NCBI RefSeq assembly: GCF_030209835.1
Contig: NZ_JARVRF010000028.1
Coordinates: forward strand, 55,899 to 119,898
DNA: 64,000 nucleotides
DNA from: Arthrobacter sp. efr-133-R2A-120
GTDB lineage: Bacteria > Actinomycetota > Actinomycetes > Actinomycetales > Micrococcaceae
Direction of reading: 5' to 3'
The translations under genes and the position numbers were made by a program. The notes under the pieces were generated by a model. That model saw nothing but the letters and a program-made list of their open reading frames with translations. It ran no database searches and was not told the DNA's origin. Of the stretch, positions 9,068 to 18,226 are shown one piece after another (the first letter of the stretch is position 1; each line of letters starts with the position of its first letter).

Positions 9068-9754
9068 ATGATCCTGACCCCCGATGGCCTCGAAGCCCTC
9101 CGCTCGCAGTTGATCGTGTCCTGCCAGGCCTACCCGGGCGAGCCCATGCGCGATCCCCGGACCACCGGCCAGGTGGCGGCGTCGGCGGTTATCGGTGGTG
9201 CCGCGGCAGTCCGGGTCCAGGGCATCGCTGACGTCCAATTCACCCGTGCGGCTGTGGAGGTTCCGGTGATCGGGCTCTGGAAGGACGGGCACGACGGCGT
9301 GTTCATCACCCCCACGCTCCGGCACGCCCTTGCCGTCGCGAATGCCGGCTCCCACGTCGTGGCTATCGACGGCACGCGACGGACGCGTCCCGACGGCTTG
9401 ACCCTCAAGCAAACCATTGACGGAATCCACGCCGAATCGCATGCCCTGGTCATGGCTGACTGCGGTTCCTTCGCTGATGCGGTGGCCGCCGTCGAAGCCG
9501 GCGCTGACCTGATCGGCACCACCCTGGCTGGGTACACGGGGGAGCGTTCCAAGACCGATGGCCCCGATCTTGAGCTTCTGGCGGAGATAGCCGGCGCCGG
9601 ACTGGGCAAGCCGCTCATCGCCGAGGGCCGCATCCATACCCCCGCGCAGGCACGTCAGGCCCTCGACGCCGGCGCGTTCGCCGTCGTCGTCGGTACCGCC
9701 ATCACGCATCCGGCGAGCATCACCGGCTGGTTCAAGGGCGCATTGGAGGCCTGA
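9068..9754 (+). CDS. nanE: N-acetylmannosamine-6-phosphate 2-epimerase
   Basis: A 228-residue TIM-barrel epimerase converting ManNAc-6-P to GlcNAc-6-P. The family hallmarks are the early SCQA region, Lys72 in GLWKDG, AIDGTRRTRPDG (~99-110), GTTLAGYT and LIAEGRIHTPAQA, and the length is typical. The ATG at 9068 follows AAGGAGA. It is the last gene of the sialic-acid set. The products NagA and NagB needed next are encoded at 33.6-36.3 kb rather than here. Confidence 0.92.
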   Translation: MILTPDGLEALRSQLIVSCQAYPGEPMRDPRTTGQVAASAVIGGAAAVRVQGIADVQFTRAAVEVPVIGLWKDGHDGVFITPTLRHALAVANAGSHVVAIDGTRRTRPDGLTLKQTIDGIHAESHALVMADCGSFADAVAAVEAGADLIGTTLAGYTGERSKTDGPDLELLAEIAGAGLGKPLIAEGRIHTPAQARQALDAGAFAVVVGTAITHPASITGWFKGALEA

Positions 9755-9815
9755 TCCAGCAGAATCCGTCGCCACGTCCCTGATCCCGGCGAGCGTCCGG
9801 GCGTAGGCTTCTCCC

Positions 9816-11276
9816 ATGGCTGAGGAGAATATCCGGGAATTCGATGTCATCGTGATCGGCGCCGGGGCCGTGGGTGAGAACGTTGCAGACCGAGTGGTCC
9901 GGGGCGGCCTTACCGCGGCCATTGTGGAGGCTGAGCTCGTCGGAGGGGAATGCTCCTACTGGGCCTGCATACCGTCCAAAGCGCTCCTTCGGCCTGGAAC
10001 GGCGCTGCACACCGCCCAGTCAGTGCCCGGAGCATCGGACTCCGTCACGAAGGTCCTGGATCCCGCACCGGTCCTGAAATACCGCGATTACTTCACCAAC
10101 AAATGGCAGGACGACGGCGCCGTGCAGTGGCTCGTGGATACGGGGATCGAGCTTATCCGGGGCCGCGCGCGCATCACGGGCCCCCGCGAAGTCCAAGTGG
10201 ATGGCAAGGACGGCAACAGCTACTCGCTCAAAGCCCATCACGCCGTGGTCGTTGCCACCGGATCCACGCCCGTCATCCCGAAAGTCGACGGCTTGCGGGA
10301 CGTCCCCTACTGGACAACCCGCGGCGCCACCTCTGCCCGATACATCCCGGCACGTTTCGTGGTGCTGGGCGGCGGGGTTGCCAGCGTCGAACTTGCCCAG
10401 GCGTTCGCCCGCTTGGGTTCGTCGGTCACTATCGTTGCGCGGGGCCGATTGCTGAGCGCGTTCCCTGAGGAAGCTGCCGACTTGGTTGCCGCAGGGCTTC
10501 GGGCGGACGGCGTCGATCTCCGTCTCGGGACAGACACTACGCTCGTCGAACACAACCCGGACCGCGCCTTCAGCGTCACCCTTGGCGACGGAACAGTCTT
10601 GAACTCTGACGAGTTGCTGGTGGCGACTGGCCGGCGGCCGGCCCTTGATAATTTGGGACTCGAGAACGTGGGGCTCGACGCCGAAGAGGGCAAGGCTTTG
10701 CGCCTCACCACGGACTCTAGCGGCTTGGTTGAGGGCGCCGCCAGCGACGGGACCAGCGGGCTCTGGCTCTACGCGGCCGGCGATGCCGCGGGATCGGTCT
10801 TCCTCACCCATCAGGGCAAGTACGAGGCCCGGGCAACTGGCGACGCCATCGTTGCGCGCGCCAAGGGAACCCTCCACGGCACCCCGAAGCCATGGAGCGC
10901 CCTCGCAAAGACAGCCGACGAATACGCGATCCCCAGCGTGGTCTTCACGGATCCGGAAGTGGCATCCGTAGGCCCGAGCCTCAAGCAGGCGCTGCAAAAG
11001 GGCATCAACGCAAGCTCGGTGGAACTCCCCATCAATGTGTCCGGCTCCCAGCTGCATTCGGAAAATTACGAAGGCTGGGCGCAACTGGTGGTGGACGAGG
11101 ACCGGAAGGTGGTGGTGGGCGCGACGTTCGCCGGGCCTGGAGTGGCCGAGCTTTTGCATGGCGCCAGCATCGCGATTGTGGGCGAAGTGCCGTTGGACCG
11201 GCTGTGGCATGCGGTGCCGTCGTACCCCACTATCAGCGAGGTGTGGCTGCGACTGTTGGAAAAGTACGGGCTGTAA
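9816..11276 (+). CDS. FAD-dependent pyridine nucleotide-disulfide oxidoreductase (Lpd/MerA-like)
   Basis: A 486-residue class I flavin disulfide reductase. The FAD Rossmann motif GAGAVG (15-20), redox pair Cys46/Cys51 in GGECSYWACIPSK, NAD(P) motif VVLGGGVASVELAQ and FAD motif YAAGDAAG are visible, followed by the dimerisation domain. The redox loop departs from the classical GGTCLNVGCIPSK, and the C-terminal HPT motif is changed (HAVPSYPTISE). This places it among the dihydrolipoamide dehydrogenase-like proteins of actinobacteria whose partner is uncertain. It stands alone, with no 2-oxoacid dehydrogenase genes nearby, so I would not call it Lpd. Confidence 0.85.
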   Translation: MAEENIREFDVIVIGAGAVGENVADRVVRGGLTAAIVEAELVGGECSYWACIPSKALLRPGTALHTAQSVPGASDSVTKVLDPAPVLKYRDYFTNKWQDDGAVQWLVDTGIELIRGRARITGPREVQVDGKDGNSYSLKAHHAVVVATGSTPVIPKVDGLRDVPYWTTRGATSARYIPARFVVLGGGVASVELAQAFARLGSSVTIVARGRLLSAFPEEAADLVAAGLRADGVDLRLGTDTTLVEHNPDRAFSVTLGDGTVLNSDELLVATGRRPALDNLGLENVGLDAEEGKALRLTTDSSGLVEGAASDGTSGLWLYAAGDAAGSVFLTHQGKYEARATGDAIVARAKGTLHGTPKPWSALAKTADEYAIPSVVFTDPEVASVGPSLKQALQKGINASSVELPINVSGSQLHSENYEGWAQLVVDEDRKVVVGATFAGPGVAELLHGASIAIVGEVPLDRLWHAVPSYPTISEVWLRLLEKYGL

Positions 11277-11323
11277 GCCTGGTAGCGGTTGTGGCGCCGA
11301 CGGGCCGGGAGGACAATGGCCGC

Positions 11324-12106
11324 ATGGCCGAGCTCGTGGACATTGCCGGACACCCAACGTGGGTCGAAGACCGGGGCGGTCCCGGCGAACCCCTCCTGCT
11401 GCTGCACGGCGGCTTGAGCAACAGCGACGATCTGCTCAGGAGCATCGGACCGGGCCTATCGGAGCGGTTCCGGGTGGTCGCCTTCGATCGTCGAGGCCAT
11501 GGGTATACCGCGGACACAGATGCCGAGTTCCACTACGCTGACATGGCCACCGAGACGGTACGGGTGCTCGAGGACGTCATAGGTGGCCGTGCCCATCTCG
11601 TCGGGTGGAGTGATGGTGGGATCGTTGGCCTCCTTGTCGCGCTCCGGCGACCCGAGCTTGTCAGCAAGCTGGTTGTCATTGGCACCAATTACCACTACAA
11701 CGGCACCGTGCCCTTCGAGATGGACCAGGATTCGCCGATCGCTCAGGAGCTGGGCAAGGCCTACATCGAGCGATCGCCCGACGGGCCGGAACACCTCGAG
11801 GTCGTCTTTGGCAAAAGTGTGGCAATGTTCACGTCGGAGCCGGAACTCACCACCACCGACATCGCGCACATCACACAGCCGGTTCTCGTGATGGTCGGTG
11901 ACGACGACGTGGTCACGTTGCCCCATACCCTCTCGCTGTACGAGGCCCTCCCCCAAGGCCAGCTGGCCGTCATCCCGGGAGCCTCCCACGGGCTTCCCCT
12001 GGAACAGCCGGAGGTCGTCACGGGCTTGATAGCCAATTTCCTCGCTGCGGAAGAGCCGCCCCGCACGTTTATGCCCGTGCGCCGCGCGAAGCCTGCCGAG
12101 GGGTAG
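11324..12106 (+). CDS. Alpha/beta-fold hydrolase
   Basis: A 260-residue alpha/beta hydrolase: LLLLHGG oxyanion region (~24-30), nucleophile elbow GWSDGG (Ser96), acid MVGDDDVV and histidine GASHGLP. The start is ATG 11324, preceded by GGGAGGA at ten bases. Substrate unknown; the fold covers esterases, C-C hydrolases and haloperoxidase-like enzymes. It lies 47 bases after the flavoprotein gene in the same direction and may be co-transcribed. Confidence 0.85.
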   Translation: MAELVDIAGHPTWVEDRGGPGEPLLLLHGGLSNSDDLLRSIGPGLSERFRVVAFDRRGHGYTADTDAEFHYADMATETVRVLEDVIGGRAHLVGWSDGGIVGLLVALRRPELVSKLVVIGTNYHYNGTVPFEMDQDSPIAQELGKAYIERSPDGPEHLEVVFGKSVAMFTSEPELTTTDIAHITQPVLVMVGDDDVVTLPHTLSLYEALPQGQLAVIPGASHGLPLEQPEVVTGLIANFLAAEEPPRTFMPVRRAKPAEG

Positions 12107-12145
12107 CCACCTGAGAGGACCCCGCCCGGGAACCGCCGAGGCTAT

Positions 12146-12174
12146 TTGAACTGACTGGTCAGTTCAGTTACGAT
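12146..12174 (+). promoter_or_regulatory. Promoter with TetR operator for the YhgE/Pip operon
   Basis: A perfect 20-base palindrome, TGAACTGACTGGTCAGTTCA (12147-12166), lies inside a good promoter: -35 TTGAAC (12146-12151), 17-base spacer, -10 TACGAT (12169-12174). The operator covers the -35 box and almost all of the spacer, so a bound repressor would exclude RNA polymerase. The obvious repressor is the TetR protein encoded as the last gene of the same operon, giving negative autoregulation. Confidence 0.8.
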
Positions 12175-12209
12175 TGGAGCAGATAACCAGTTCTGCGAAA
12201 GGTCCAATT

Positions 12210-12938
12210 GTGCTGTCTGCACAGCAACTCCAGATCGACGGCCGCCGGGACGATCTCCTGCCTCCCACGTCCCTCGAAGCCGGACGCGGCGAGCTCCTCC
12301 TGGTCAGCGGCGACGGTCAGGACCAGCGCACGGCATTGGCACTTGCGCTGAGCGGCCGGATGAAGACCAGCAAAGGCCTCCTGAGCTGGGACAACTCGGC
12401 GAAAATCAAGAAAGTCCGGGCCGCGAGCGCCCTCATTGACGCTCCCGGCGTCAACGAGCCGGAGCAGCATTTGAGCGTCCGCGACCTCGTCACCGAAGAC
12501 CTCGCCCTCATCCCCCGCCGCTACCGTGGCGCCCTCCTCAGCAAGCCGTGGCTCAAGGTCAACCGATTCGAGGACATCGCCGGGCTGTGGATTGAGCAGC
12601 TCCCCGCGGATCGCCGCCTCGAGCTGCTGACAGCCCTGGCCCTCGCGGACCCCGCCATCGACCTCCTGGTGCTCGATTCCCCGGACCGGCACAGCGCGAA
12701 CACTGGGGATTGGCTCCCCCGGCTTGAGCAGTTGGCGTACGACGCCGGGCGGCCGCTCGCCGTCGTCGCGGTCGTTTCTGCGCTCCCGGACAACTGGGAC
12801 GGGCCGGCTGCGGTGATCGGCAACTCGGTCACGCATACGGCACCCGCAGAAGCACCCGCCGAACCCGCTGAAGCCGCAGAAGCCGCGCAAGAAGATCCCG
12901 AAGAAGTACCCGCAACCCTGCAAAGGACCGCAAAGTGA
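12210..12938 (+). CDS. ABC ATPase-like protein lacking a canonical Walker A motif
   Basis: About 242 residues from GTG 12210 (GAAAGG seven bases upstream; a TTG at 12174 overlapping the -10 box is less likely). The layout resembles a small ABC ATPase: SLEAGRGELLLVSGDGQDQR where the P-loop should be, LSVRDLVTEDL, and LALADPAIDLLVLDSPD as Walker B-like. The P-loop lysine is absent and the Walker B glutamate is serine, so ATP hydrolysis is doubtful. The last ~40 residues are an Ala/Glu/Pro-rich tail. The stop overlaps the start of the YhgE/Pip gene, so the two products probably work together. The function is unknown. Confidence 0.75.
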   Translation: MLSAQQLQIDGRRDDLLPPTSLEAGRGELLLVSGDGQDQRTALALALSGRMKTSKGLLSWDNSAKIKKVRAASALIDAPGVNEPEQHLSVRDLVTEDLALIPRRYRGALLSKPWLKVNRFEDIAGLWIEQLPADRRLELLTALALADPAIDLLVLDSPDRHSANTGDWLPRLEQLAYDAGRPLAVVAVVSALPDNWDGPAAVIGNSVTHTAPAEAPAEPAEAAEAAQEDPEEVPATLQRTAK

Positions 12939-14971
12939 CTGTTCTGCGGCTGGCCCGCTCCGAACTCAAGCGCATGACCGGCGGGCTCCTGCCTAAGCTG
13001 ACCATCCTCGCCCTGACCATGGTGCCCCTGCTCTACGGAGCCGTGTACCTTTACGCGAACTGGGATCCATACGGCAACCTCAACCAGATCGACGCCGCGC
13101 TGGTCGTCGAGGACACGGGAGCCAAGCCGGCAAGCGGCCCGGAACTGCAGGCAGGCCAGAAGGTTGCCGACAGCCTCGTGGAGGGCCACGTCTTCAACTG
13201 GCAGCGGGTGACCACCACGGCCGAAGCCGACGCCGGTGTGGAATCCGGCAAGTACGCCTTCGCCCTGAAGATCCCGAAGGACTTCTCGGCCAATTTGGTC
13301 TCGCCGGGCAGCTTCGACGCCGCCAACCAGGCGATGCTCAACGTCACCACCAATGACGCGAACAACTACCTCCTCAGCACCATCGTCGACAAACTCACCA
13401 CCGCGGTTCACTCCACGGTGGCCAAGGAAGTCGGCGAGGAAACCGCCAACCAGCTCCTCACAGGCTTCGGCACCATCCACGCTTCGATCGTCAAGGCGTC
13501 CGACGGCGCCTCCCAACTTGCCGACGGCGTCGGGAAGCTCAGCGATGGCGCGGCAACCCTCCATGACGGCACCAGCAAGCTCAGCAGCGGCGCGTCCGAA
13601 CTCCTGGCGGGCCAAAACAAGTTGCGCGACGGCGCGAATCAGCTGAACGACGGTGCCGGGCAGCTGAGCGCGGGCCTCACGGAGCTGAAGAACAAGACCG
13701 CATCCCTCCCGGCCGACTCCCAGAAGCTCGCCGACGGCGCCGCCCAAGTAGCCGCCGGGAACGCGCAGCTGAACGCGAAAGTCCAGGACGTCGTCGGGCA
13801 GCTTTCAGCGTTCGACGCCGGGGCGCGGGACCGCGTAGTAGGCAGCACCCAGAAACTCGTGGCTAGTGGTGTCATCACCCAGGACCAGGCCAACAAGATC
13901 TTGGCCGACTTCGACACCGCCGCCGCGTCCGGCCCGGTTACTGACGCGAAGGCCAAGATCTCGGCGGATGCCTCGCAGATCCAACAGCTTTCAGACGGGT
14001 CGGCCGCAGTCAGTGCGGGCGCAGCCAAGCTTGCGGGCGCCACCCCGGCGCTGACGGGCGCCATCGGCCAGGCCTCGGCAGGCGCGGACCAGCTCAGCTC
14101 CGGCGCTGCCACGCTCGCCGCCGGTGAACAGTCCGCCGTCAACGGCACGGCGGCCCTCGCGGACGGTGCCGCGAAGCTCGACGACGGCGCGGCGCAGCTT
14201 GCCAGCGGGGCCGCCACGGCCGCGGACGGATCCCGTACCTTGGCGAGCGAGTTGGCGAAGGGCGCCGGAAAGGTCCCGAACCCGAACGACGCCCAAAAGA
14301 GCGAGGTGTCCAAGGTGATCGCAGACCCTGTTGCGGTCAACAATGTCTCGCAGGCCAAGGCAGGTTCCTATGGCGCGGGCCTGGCCCCGTTCTTCCTGAC
14401 GCTGTCCCTCTGGATCGGTGTGTTCATGCTGGTCCAGGCGATGCGTCCGATCACCCAGCGGGCATTGGCCTCGAACGCTCCGTCGTGGAAAATCGCGGTC
14501 GGCGGCTGGCTCCCGTTCTTCGTGGTGTCCGTGCTGCAGGCGAGCATCCTCACCCTTGTGGTGGACCTGGGGCTGGGACTCAACGCGGCGCACCCCGTGT
14601 GGATGTGGTTGTTCATGCTGGCTGCGGTCATGGCGTTCACGGCCCTCATCCAGGGCATCGTGGCTTTGCTGGGAACTCCTGGAAAGTTCGTCGTGCTGAT
14701 CCTCTTGGTCCTGCAGTTGGTGTCTTCCGGCGGAACATTCCCCTGGCAAACCACCCCCATGCCGCTGCATGTTGTGCACGAGATCATGCCGATGGGCTAC
14801 GTAGTGACCGGCATGCGGCACTTGATCTATGGCGGTGACTTGTCCATGATCTGGCCGATTGTCCTGGGCCTGCTTGGCTACACTGTGCTGGGAGCCGCGC
14901 TTTCGACGCTGGCTGTCCGTAAACACAAGTTCTGGACCCTCAAGTCCCTGAAGCCGGAGATCGCGGTATGA
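12935..14971 (+). CDS. YhgE/Pip-family membrane protein
   Basis: A 678-residue membrane protein. An N-terminal TM segment (~20-42) is followed by a large extracytoplasmic domain built of repeated L-x-D/S-G-A-x-x-L units (~190-450, predicted coiled coil or beta-helix-like), then about five C-terminal TM segments of ABC-2 type (~485-665). YhgE/Pip proteins include phage infection protein receptors and proteins linked to type VII secretion and efflux. Start GTG 12935 overlaps the previous stop by four bases. Repressed with its neighbours by the downstream TetR protein, by inference. Confidence 0.9.
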   Translation: MTVLRLARSELKRMTGGLLPKLTILALTMVPLLYGAVYLYANWDPYGNLNQIDAALVVEDTGAKPASGPELQAGQKVADSLVEGHVFNWQRVTTTAEADAGVESGKYAFALKIPKDFSANLVSPGSFDAANQAMLNVTTNDANNYLLSTIVDKLTTAVHSTVAKEVGEETANQLLTGFGTIHASIVKASDGASQLADGVGKLSDGAATLHDGTSKLSSGASELLAGQNKLRDGANQLNDGAGQLSAGLTELKNKTASLPADSQKLADGAAQVAAGNAQLNAKVQDVVGQLSAFDAGARDRVVGSTQKLVASGVITQDQANKILADFDTAAASGPVTDAKAKISADASQIQQLSDGSAAVSAGAAKLAGATPALTGAIGQASAGADQLSSGAATLAAGEQSAVNGTAALADGAAKLDDGAAQLASGAATAADGSRTLASELAKGAGKVPNPNDAQKSEVSKVIADPVAVNNVSQAKAGSYGAGLAPFFLTLSLWIGVFMLVQAMRPITQRALASNAPSWKIAVGGWLPFFVVSVLQASILTLVVDLGLGLNAAHPVWMWLFMLAAVMAFTALIQGIVALLGTPGKFVVLILLVLQLVSSGGTFPWQTTPMPLHVVHEIMPMGYVVTGMRHLIYGGDLSMIWPIVLGLLGYTVLGAALSTLAVRKHKFWTLKSLKPEIAV

Positions 14972-15591
14972 GCATGCAGGACCCTGAGATTCCGGAGAAG
15001 AAGCTCCGCCCGGCCCGCACCAACGCGACCAAGCAGCGCCTCTTCGACGCTTCCATGGAACTGATCGGCGAGCGCGGCGCAGCAGGCGTGACGGTGGACG
15101 AGATCGCGGCCGCAGCCGGGGTGTCCAAGGGAACGGTCTATTACAACTTCGGCAGCAAGTCCGATCTGATCGCACAGTTGCTGCGCCACGGCGTCGACAT
15201 CATGCTCGGCCGGCTCCAGACCATTGAAGGCCTGCACGCCGATCCGCTCGAGGCCATGGAGGCCATGCTCGGCCAGGCCATGGACTTCATGGACGACTAC
15301 CCGTCCTTCGCGCGGCTCTGGATCAGTGAGAACTGGCGGACGCCCAGCGAATGGGGCAAGCTCTTCGTCGAACTCCGCAGCGAGTTGTTGGCCGTGATCG
15401 GAGCGGCCATCGAAAAGGTCGTCAGCACCTACACCGTGGATACGGGCATTGCCCGGGGCAGCCTCGAGGCGGCGATGTTCGGAGCGATCTTCGTGGTGGG
15501 CCTTGACCGGCAGACGTACAACCCCGAGCGCACGCGCGAGCAGAGCATAGCGGCCATCATGACCATCATGCGCGGCTACGTGCTGCGGTAA
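14968..15591 (+). CDS. TetR-family repressor of the YhgE/Pip operon
   Basis: A 207-residue TetR protein with the N-terminal helix-turn-helix GVTVDEIAAAAGVSKGTVYY (~33-52) and a helical ligand domain. It overlaps the YhgE/Pip stop by four bases and so is in the same transcript. Its likely site is the 20-base palindrome at 12147-12166. The inducer is unknown. Confidence 0.9.
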   Translation: MSMQDPEIPEKKLRPARTNATKQRLFDASMELIGERGAAGVTVDEIAAAAGVSKGTVYYNFGSKSDLIAQLLRHGVDIMLGRLQTIEGLHADPLEAMEAMLGQAMDFMDDYPSFARLWISENWRTPSEWGKLFVELRSELLAVIGAAIEKVVSTYTVDTGIARGSLEAAMFGAIFVVGLDRQTYNPERTREQSIAAIMTIMRGYVLR

Positions 15592-15642
15592 CGGTATGGC
15601 AACTGGTGCGTCTTGGGGCGTGGCGCTGCCTGCCGGTCAGGG

Positions 15643-16269
15643 ATGATTAATCCCATGCATCACATGGGGAACAGCGGAAAGCTTGCGATCGTCTCTGCCG
15701 TGGTGTCCGCTGGTTTGCTGGTGCTCCTCGCCATCACCCTTGACGAAACCGTGATGTACATCTTCCTCGGGGTCTTGGCGATCGGCTATCTGGCATGCGT
15801 AGCCGAGGTTTTCACCCGCCGCAGGTACTTCATGCTTGTTCTCGGAGCCATCTCGACGACCCTTTTCATCGCGTTCGGAATTGCGTTCCTGCGCATGTGG
15901 GGACTCGCCTTCAACCAGGACGAGAACGCACTGGGCAGCGCGGTGAGCACCAAAGATTCGGACATCTACTTCTACCTCGCCGCACTTTCCGGCTGCAGTT
16001 CCCTGCTGGTCCTGTTCGTGGGGGCGGTCTGGCCATCCGGTCGTGCGAAGGCTGCGGCCCGTCCGGCTGCCCGGCGGCCGGCGCCACGGCCTGCTTCGCG
16101 GCCTTCCCCGGCACCCACCAGGTCCGCCCAGCGGCCGGCGGCACGTCCGGCGTCGGGGGCTGTAAAGCGCCCTGCACCGCGCTCCCCCGCCGCCCCCGCC
16201 AAGCGCCCGACGACGGGATCGCCTATTCCGCGATCGCCGGCTCAGCGCAAGCCGGCCCCCAAGCGCTGA
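15643..16269 (+). CDS. Hypothetical membrane protein with Pro/Ala/Arg-rich tail
   Basis: About 208 residues. Four hydrophobic segments (roughly residues 14-36, 40-58, 65-90, 112-135) are followed by an 80-residue basic low-complexity tail rich in Pro, Ala and Arg, presumably cytoplasmic. The start is uncertain: ATG 15643 (MINPMHH) or 15655 (MHHMGNSGK); no strong ribosome site distinguishes them. No family recognised. The 3' end overlaps the convergent transporter gene by 28 bases, which may contribute to the odd composition of the tail. Confidence 0.65.
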   Translation: MINPMHHMGNSGKLAIVSAVVSAGLLVLLAITLDETVMYIFLGVLAIGYLACVAEVFTRRRYFMLVLGAISTTLFIAFGIAFLRMWGLAFNQDENALGSAVSTKDSDIYFYLAALSGCSSLLVLFVGAVWPSGRAKAAARPAARRPAPRPASRPSPAPTRSAQRPAARPASGAVKRPAPRSPAAPAKRPTTGSPIPRSPAQRKPAPKR

Positions 16270-17183
16270 CGCACTTCGGGCGCCGCCACATTCCCGGGCT
16301 TCGCGCGCCGCTGCAGCACGGCTGTCGCCACGCCGCCCAGCAGGAGGAGGCCGCCGGCCAGTTCCGCCGTCGTCGGGACCTCTGAGATAAGCAGCCACGC
16401 CGCGGTCATTCCCACCACCGGGACCAACAACGTGAACGGCACCACGGCCGAGCTCGGGTAGAGGCTGAGCAGCCGGTTCCAGATGCCATAACCCACCAGG
16501 GAGGCGAATACGGCGGTGTACAGGGCGCTAAGGATGGTCGCCGGTTGCAGGTTGGTGAGGGTCCCGACGACGGCGGCCGGGCCGTCCACGATGAGCGACA
16601 GCGCCGCAAGCGGCAAGGGCACCACAGCCCCGGACCAGACCACCAGACCCAGTCCCGAGGCCGCCTTGGCCTTGCGGGCGATGATGTTACCCGCGGCCCA
16701 GGACAACGCGGCGGCGAGCACGATCATGAGCGGCACCACGGGTGCCACCAAGCTTCGGCCCACTGCCACGAGGGCAAGTCCGGCGACACCCAACACCACC
16801 CCCGTCAGTTGGCGCTTGCTGGGCCGCTCGCCGAGGAAGCGCGCCGCCAACAGCACCGTCAGGAGTACTTGCGCCTGCAGCACCAGGGAGGCGAGCCCGG
16901 CCGGCATGCCCAGCGCCATGCCCAGGTAGAGAAGGCCAAATTGCCCGGCGCTCATGAAGAGCCCGACGCCGATGATCGCCTTCCAGCTGACGTCAGGTTT
17001 GCGGACGAAGAAGATGCAGGGGAACACCACCAGCACAAAGCGGATGGCCACGAAAAGGAGAGGCGGCACGTCGGCCGCGCCCCCGCTCCCGTTGCCGGGG
17101 TGCAATCCAAAGTCGATCGCGACGAAATTCAGGCCCCAAAGGACGGCGACAAGGACGGCGAGTGCTGAGTGGCGGATATTCAC
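16242..17183 (-). CDS. EamA-family (DMT superfamily) exporter
   Basis: A 313-residue protein with ten predicted TM segments in two EamA repeats (first LAVLVAVLWGLNFVAIDFGL, second IVLAAALSWAAGNIIARKAK). Family members export amino acids and related metabolites. It diverges from a LysR gene with 72 bases between the starts, the usual arrangement for a LysR-controlled exporter. The substrate cannot be read from the sequence. Confidence 0.9.
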   Translation of the reverse strand: MNIRHSALAVLVAVLWGLNFVAIDFGLHPGNGSGGAADVPPLLFVAIRFVLVVFPCIFFVRKPDVSWKAIIGVGLFMSAGQFGLLYLGMALGMPAGLASLVLQAQVLLTVLLAARFLGERPSKRQLTGVVLGVAGLALVAVGRSLVAPVVPLMIVLAAALSWAAGNIIARKAKAASGLGLVVWSGAVVPLPLAALSLIVDGPAAVVGTLTNLQPATILSALYTAVFASLVGYGIWNRLLSLYPSSAVVPFTLLVPVVGMTAAWLLISEVPTTAELAGGLLLLGGVATAVLQRRAKPGNVAAPEVRQRLGAGLR

Positions 17184-17255
17184 GATTCAACTCTGACAGC
17201 CAGTCCGATGAAGCACCAGCGTTGAATTCTGCATCAGATCATGTACGTTTGCTTC

Positions 17256-18215
17256 ATGATTGAAATTGCGGCGCTACGGGCCCTCGTAGCAGTGGAACAG
17301 CAAGGCTCGGTGGTGGCTGCCTCGGAGGCCATGGGCTTCAGCCCCTCGGCGGTTTCCCAGCAGATCAAGAAGCTCGAGAAGCAGAGTGGCGTGACGGTCC
17401 TGGAACGCCACGGCCGCGGCGTTCTGCTGACGGACCGGGGCATGGCGTTGGCCGAGTACGGACGGCGCATCCTGGGCGAGTTGGAAGAACTGCAGGCCAC
17501 CCTGCTCGCCGACCCGGAGAAGCCGAGCGGAGTGCTGCGTCTCGTGGCGTTTTCCACGGCCTGCCGCGGACTGGTAGGGCCGATGCTGGGGAAACTGGCT
17601 CCCGCTCGGACCGGCACCGGCGGCTCTTCTGCAGCGGCGGGCTCCGGGCTCGGCGGCCCCGGGCTTGAGGTCCGCGTGGTGGCGGAGGACCCACGCGAGG
17701 CCGTCCAGAGGGTCGCCACCGGGGAGGCCGATCTCGGCGTCGTGCACAATTGGCACTCGGTGCCCCTCGTTATTCCGGAGAACATGGTCCACGAGGACCT
17801 CTGCCTGGACACCGCCGACGTCCTGCTGAACTCAGCCCACCCGCTGGCTGGCCGGACCGCCGTCGAGCCTTCCGACCTGGTGGACGAAAGCTGGATCAGC
17901 ACCCCGGCCGGTGCCATCTGCAATGAGGCGTTGCTGGCGATCCTCGCAGGCCTGGGGCGAGTGCCGGACATCCGCATCTACGACCCCGACTTTTCCACGC
18001 ATATCGCCATGGTCCAGCAGGGTGTGGCGGTGGCGCTGGTGCCGCGGCTCGGCCGGCCCGAGCTCCCCGCTGGAGTGGTAGCGGTGCCCGTGGTCAATCC
18101 GATGCAGCAACGCCAGGTGGGAATCGTGTACCGGAAGACCATGACGGCAAGCCCCAGTATCCGCCACGTGGTGCGCTTGCTGCAGGATGTGGCCGCAGGC
18201 CTCGAGGTGGGCTAG
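17256..18215 (+). CDS. LysR-family transcriptional regulator
   Basis: About 319 residues. The N-terminal winged helix (MIEIAALRALVAVEQQGS, then SPSAVSQQIKKLEKQSGVTV) is followed by a type 2 periplasmic-binding-like effector domain. I chose ATG 17256 because family similarity begins there; an ATG 15 bases upstream adds MYVCF. It contains an unusual Gly/Ala/Ser-rich insert around residues 115-135 (TGTGGSSAAAGSGLGGPG). It probably regulates the divergent EamA exporter. Confidence 0.9.
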   Translation: MIEIAALRALVAVEQQGSVVAASEAMGFSPSAVSQQIKKLEKQSGVTVLERHGRGVLLTDRGMALAEYGRRILGELEELQATLLADPEKPSGVLRLVAFSTACRGLVGPMLGKLAPARTGTGGSSAAAGSGLGGPGLEVRVVAEDPREAVQRVATGEADLGVVHNWHSVPLVIPENMVHEDLCLDTADVLLNSAHPLAGRTAVEPSDLVDESWISTPAGAICNEALLAILAGLGRVPDIRIYDPDFSTHIAMVQQGVAVALVPRLGRPELPAGVVAVPVVNPMQQRQVGIVYRKTMTASPSIRHVVRLLQDVAAGLEVG

Positions 18216-18226
18216 TTCGGACCATC

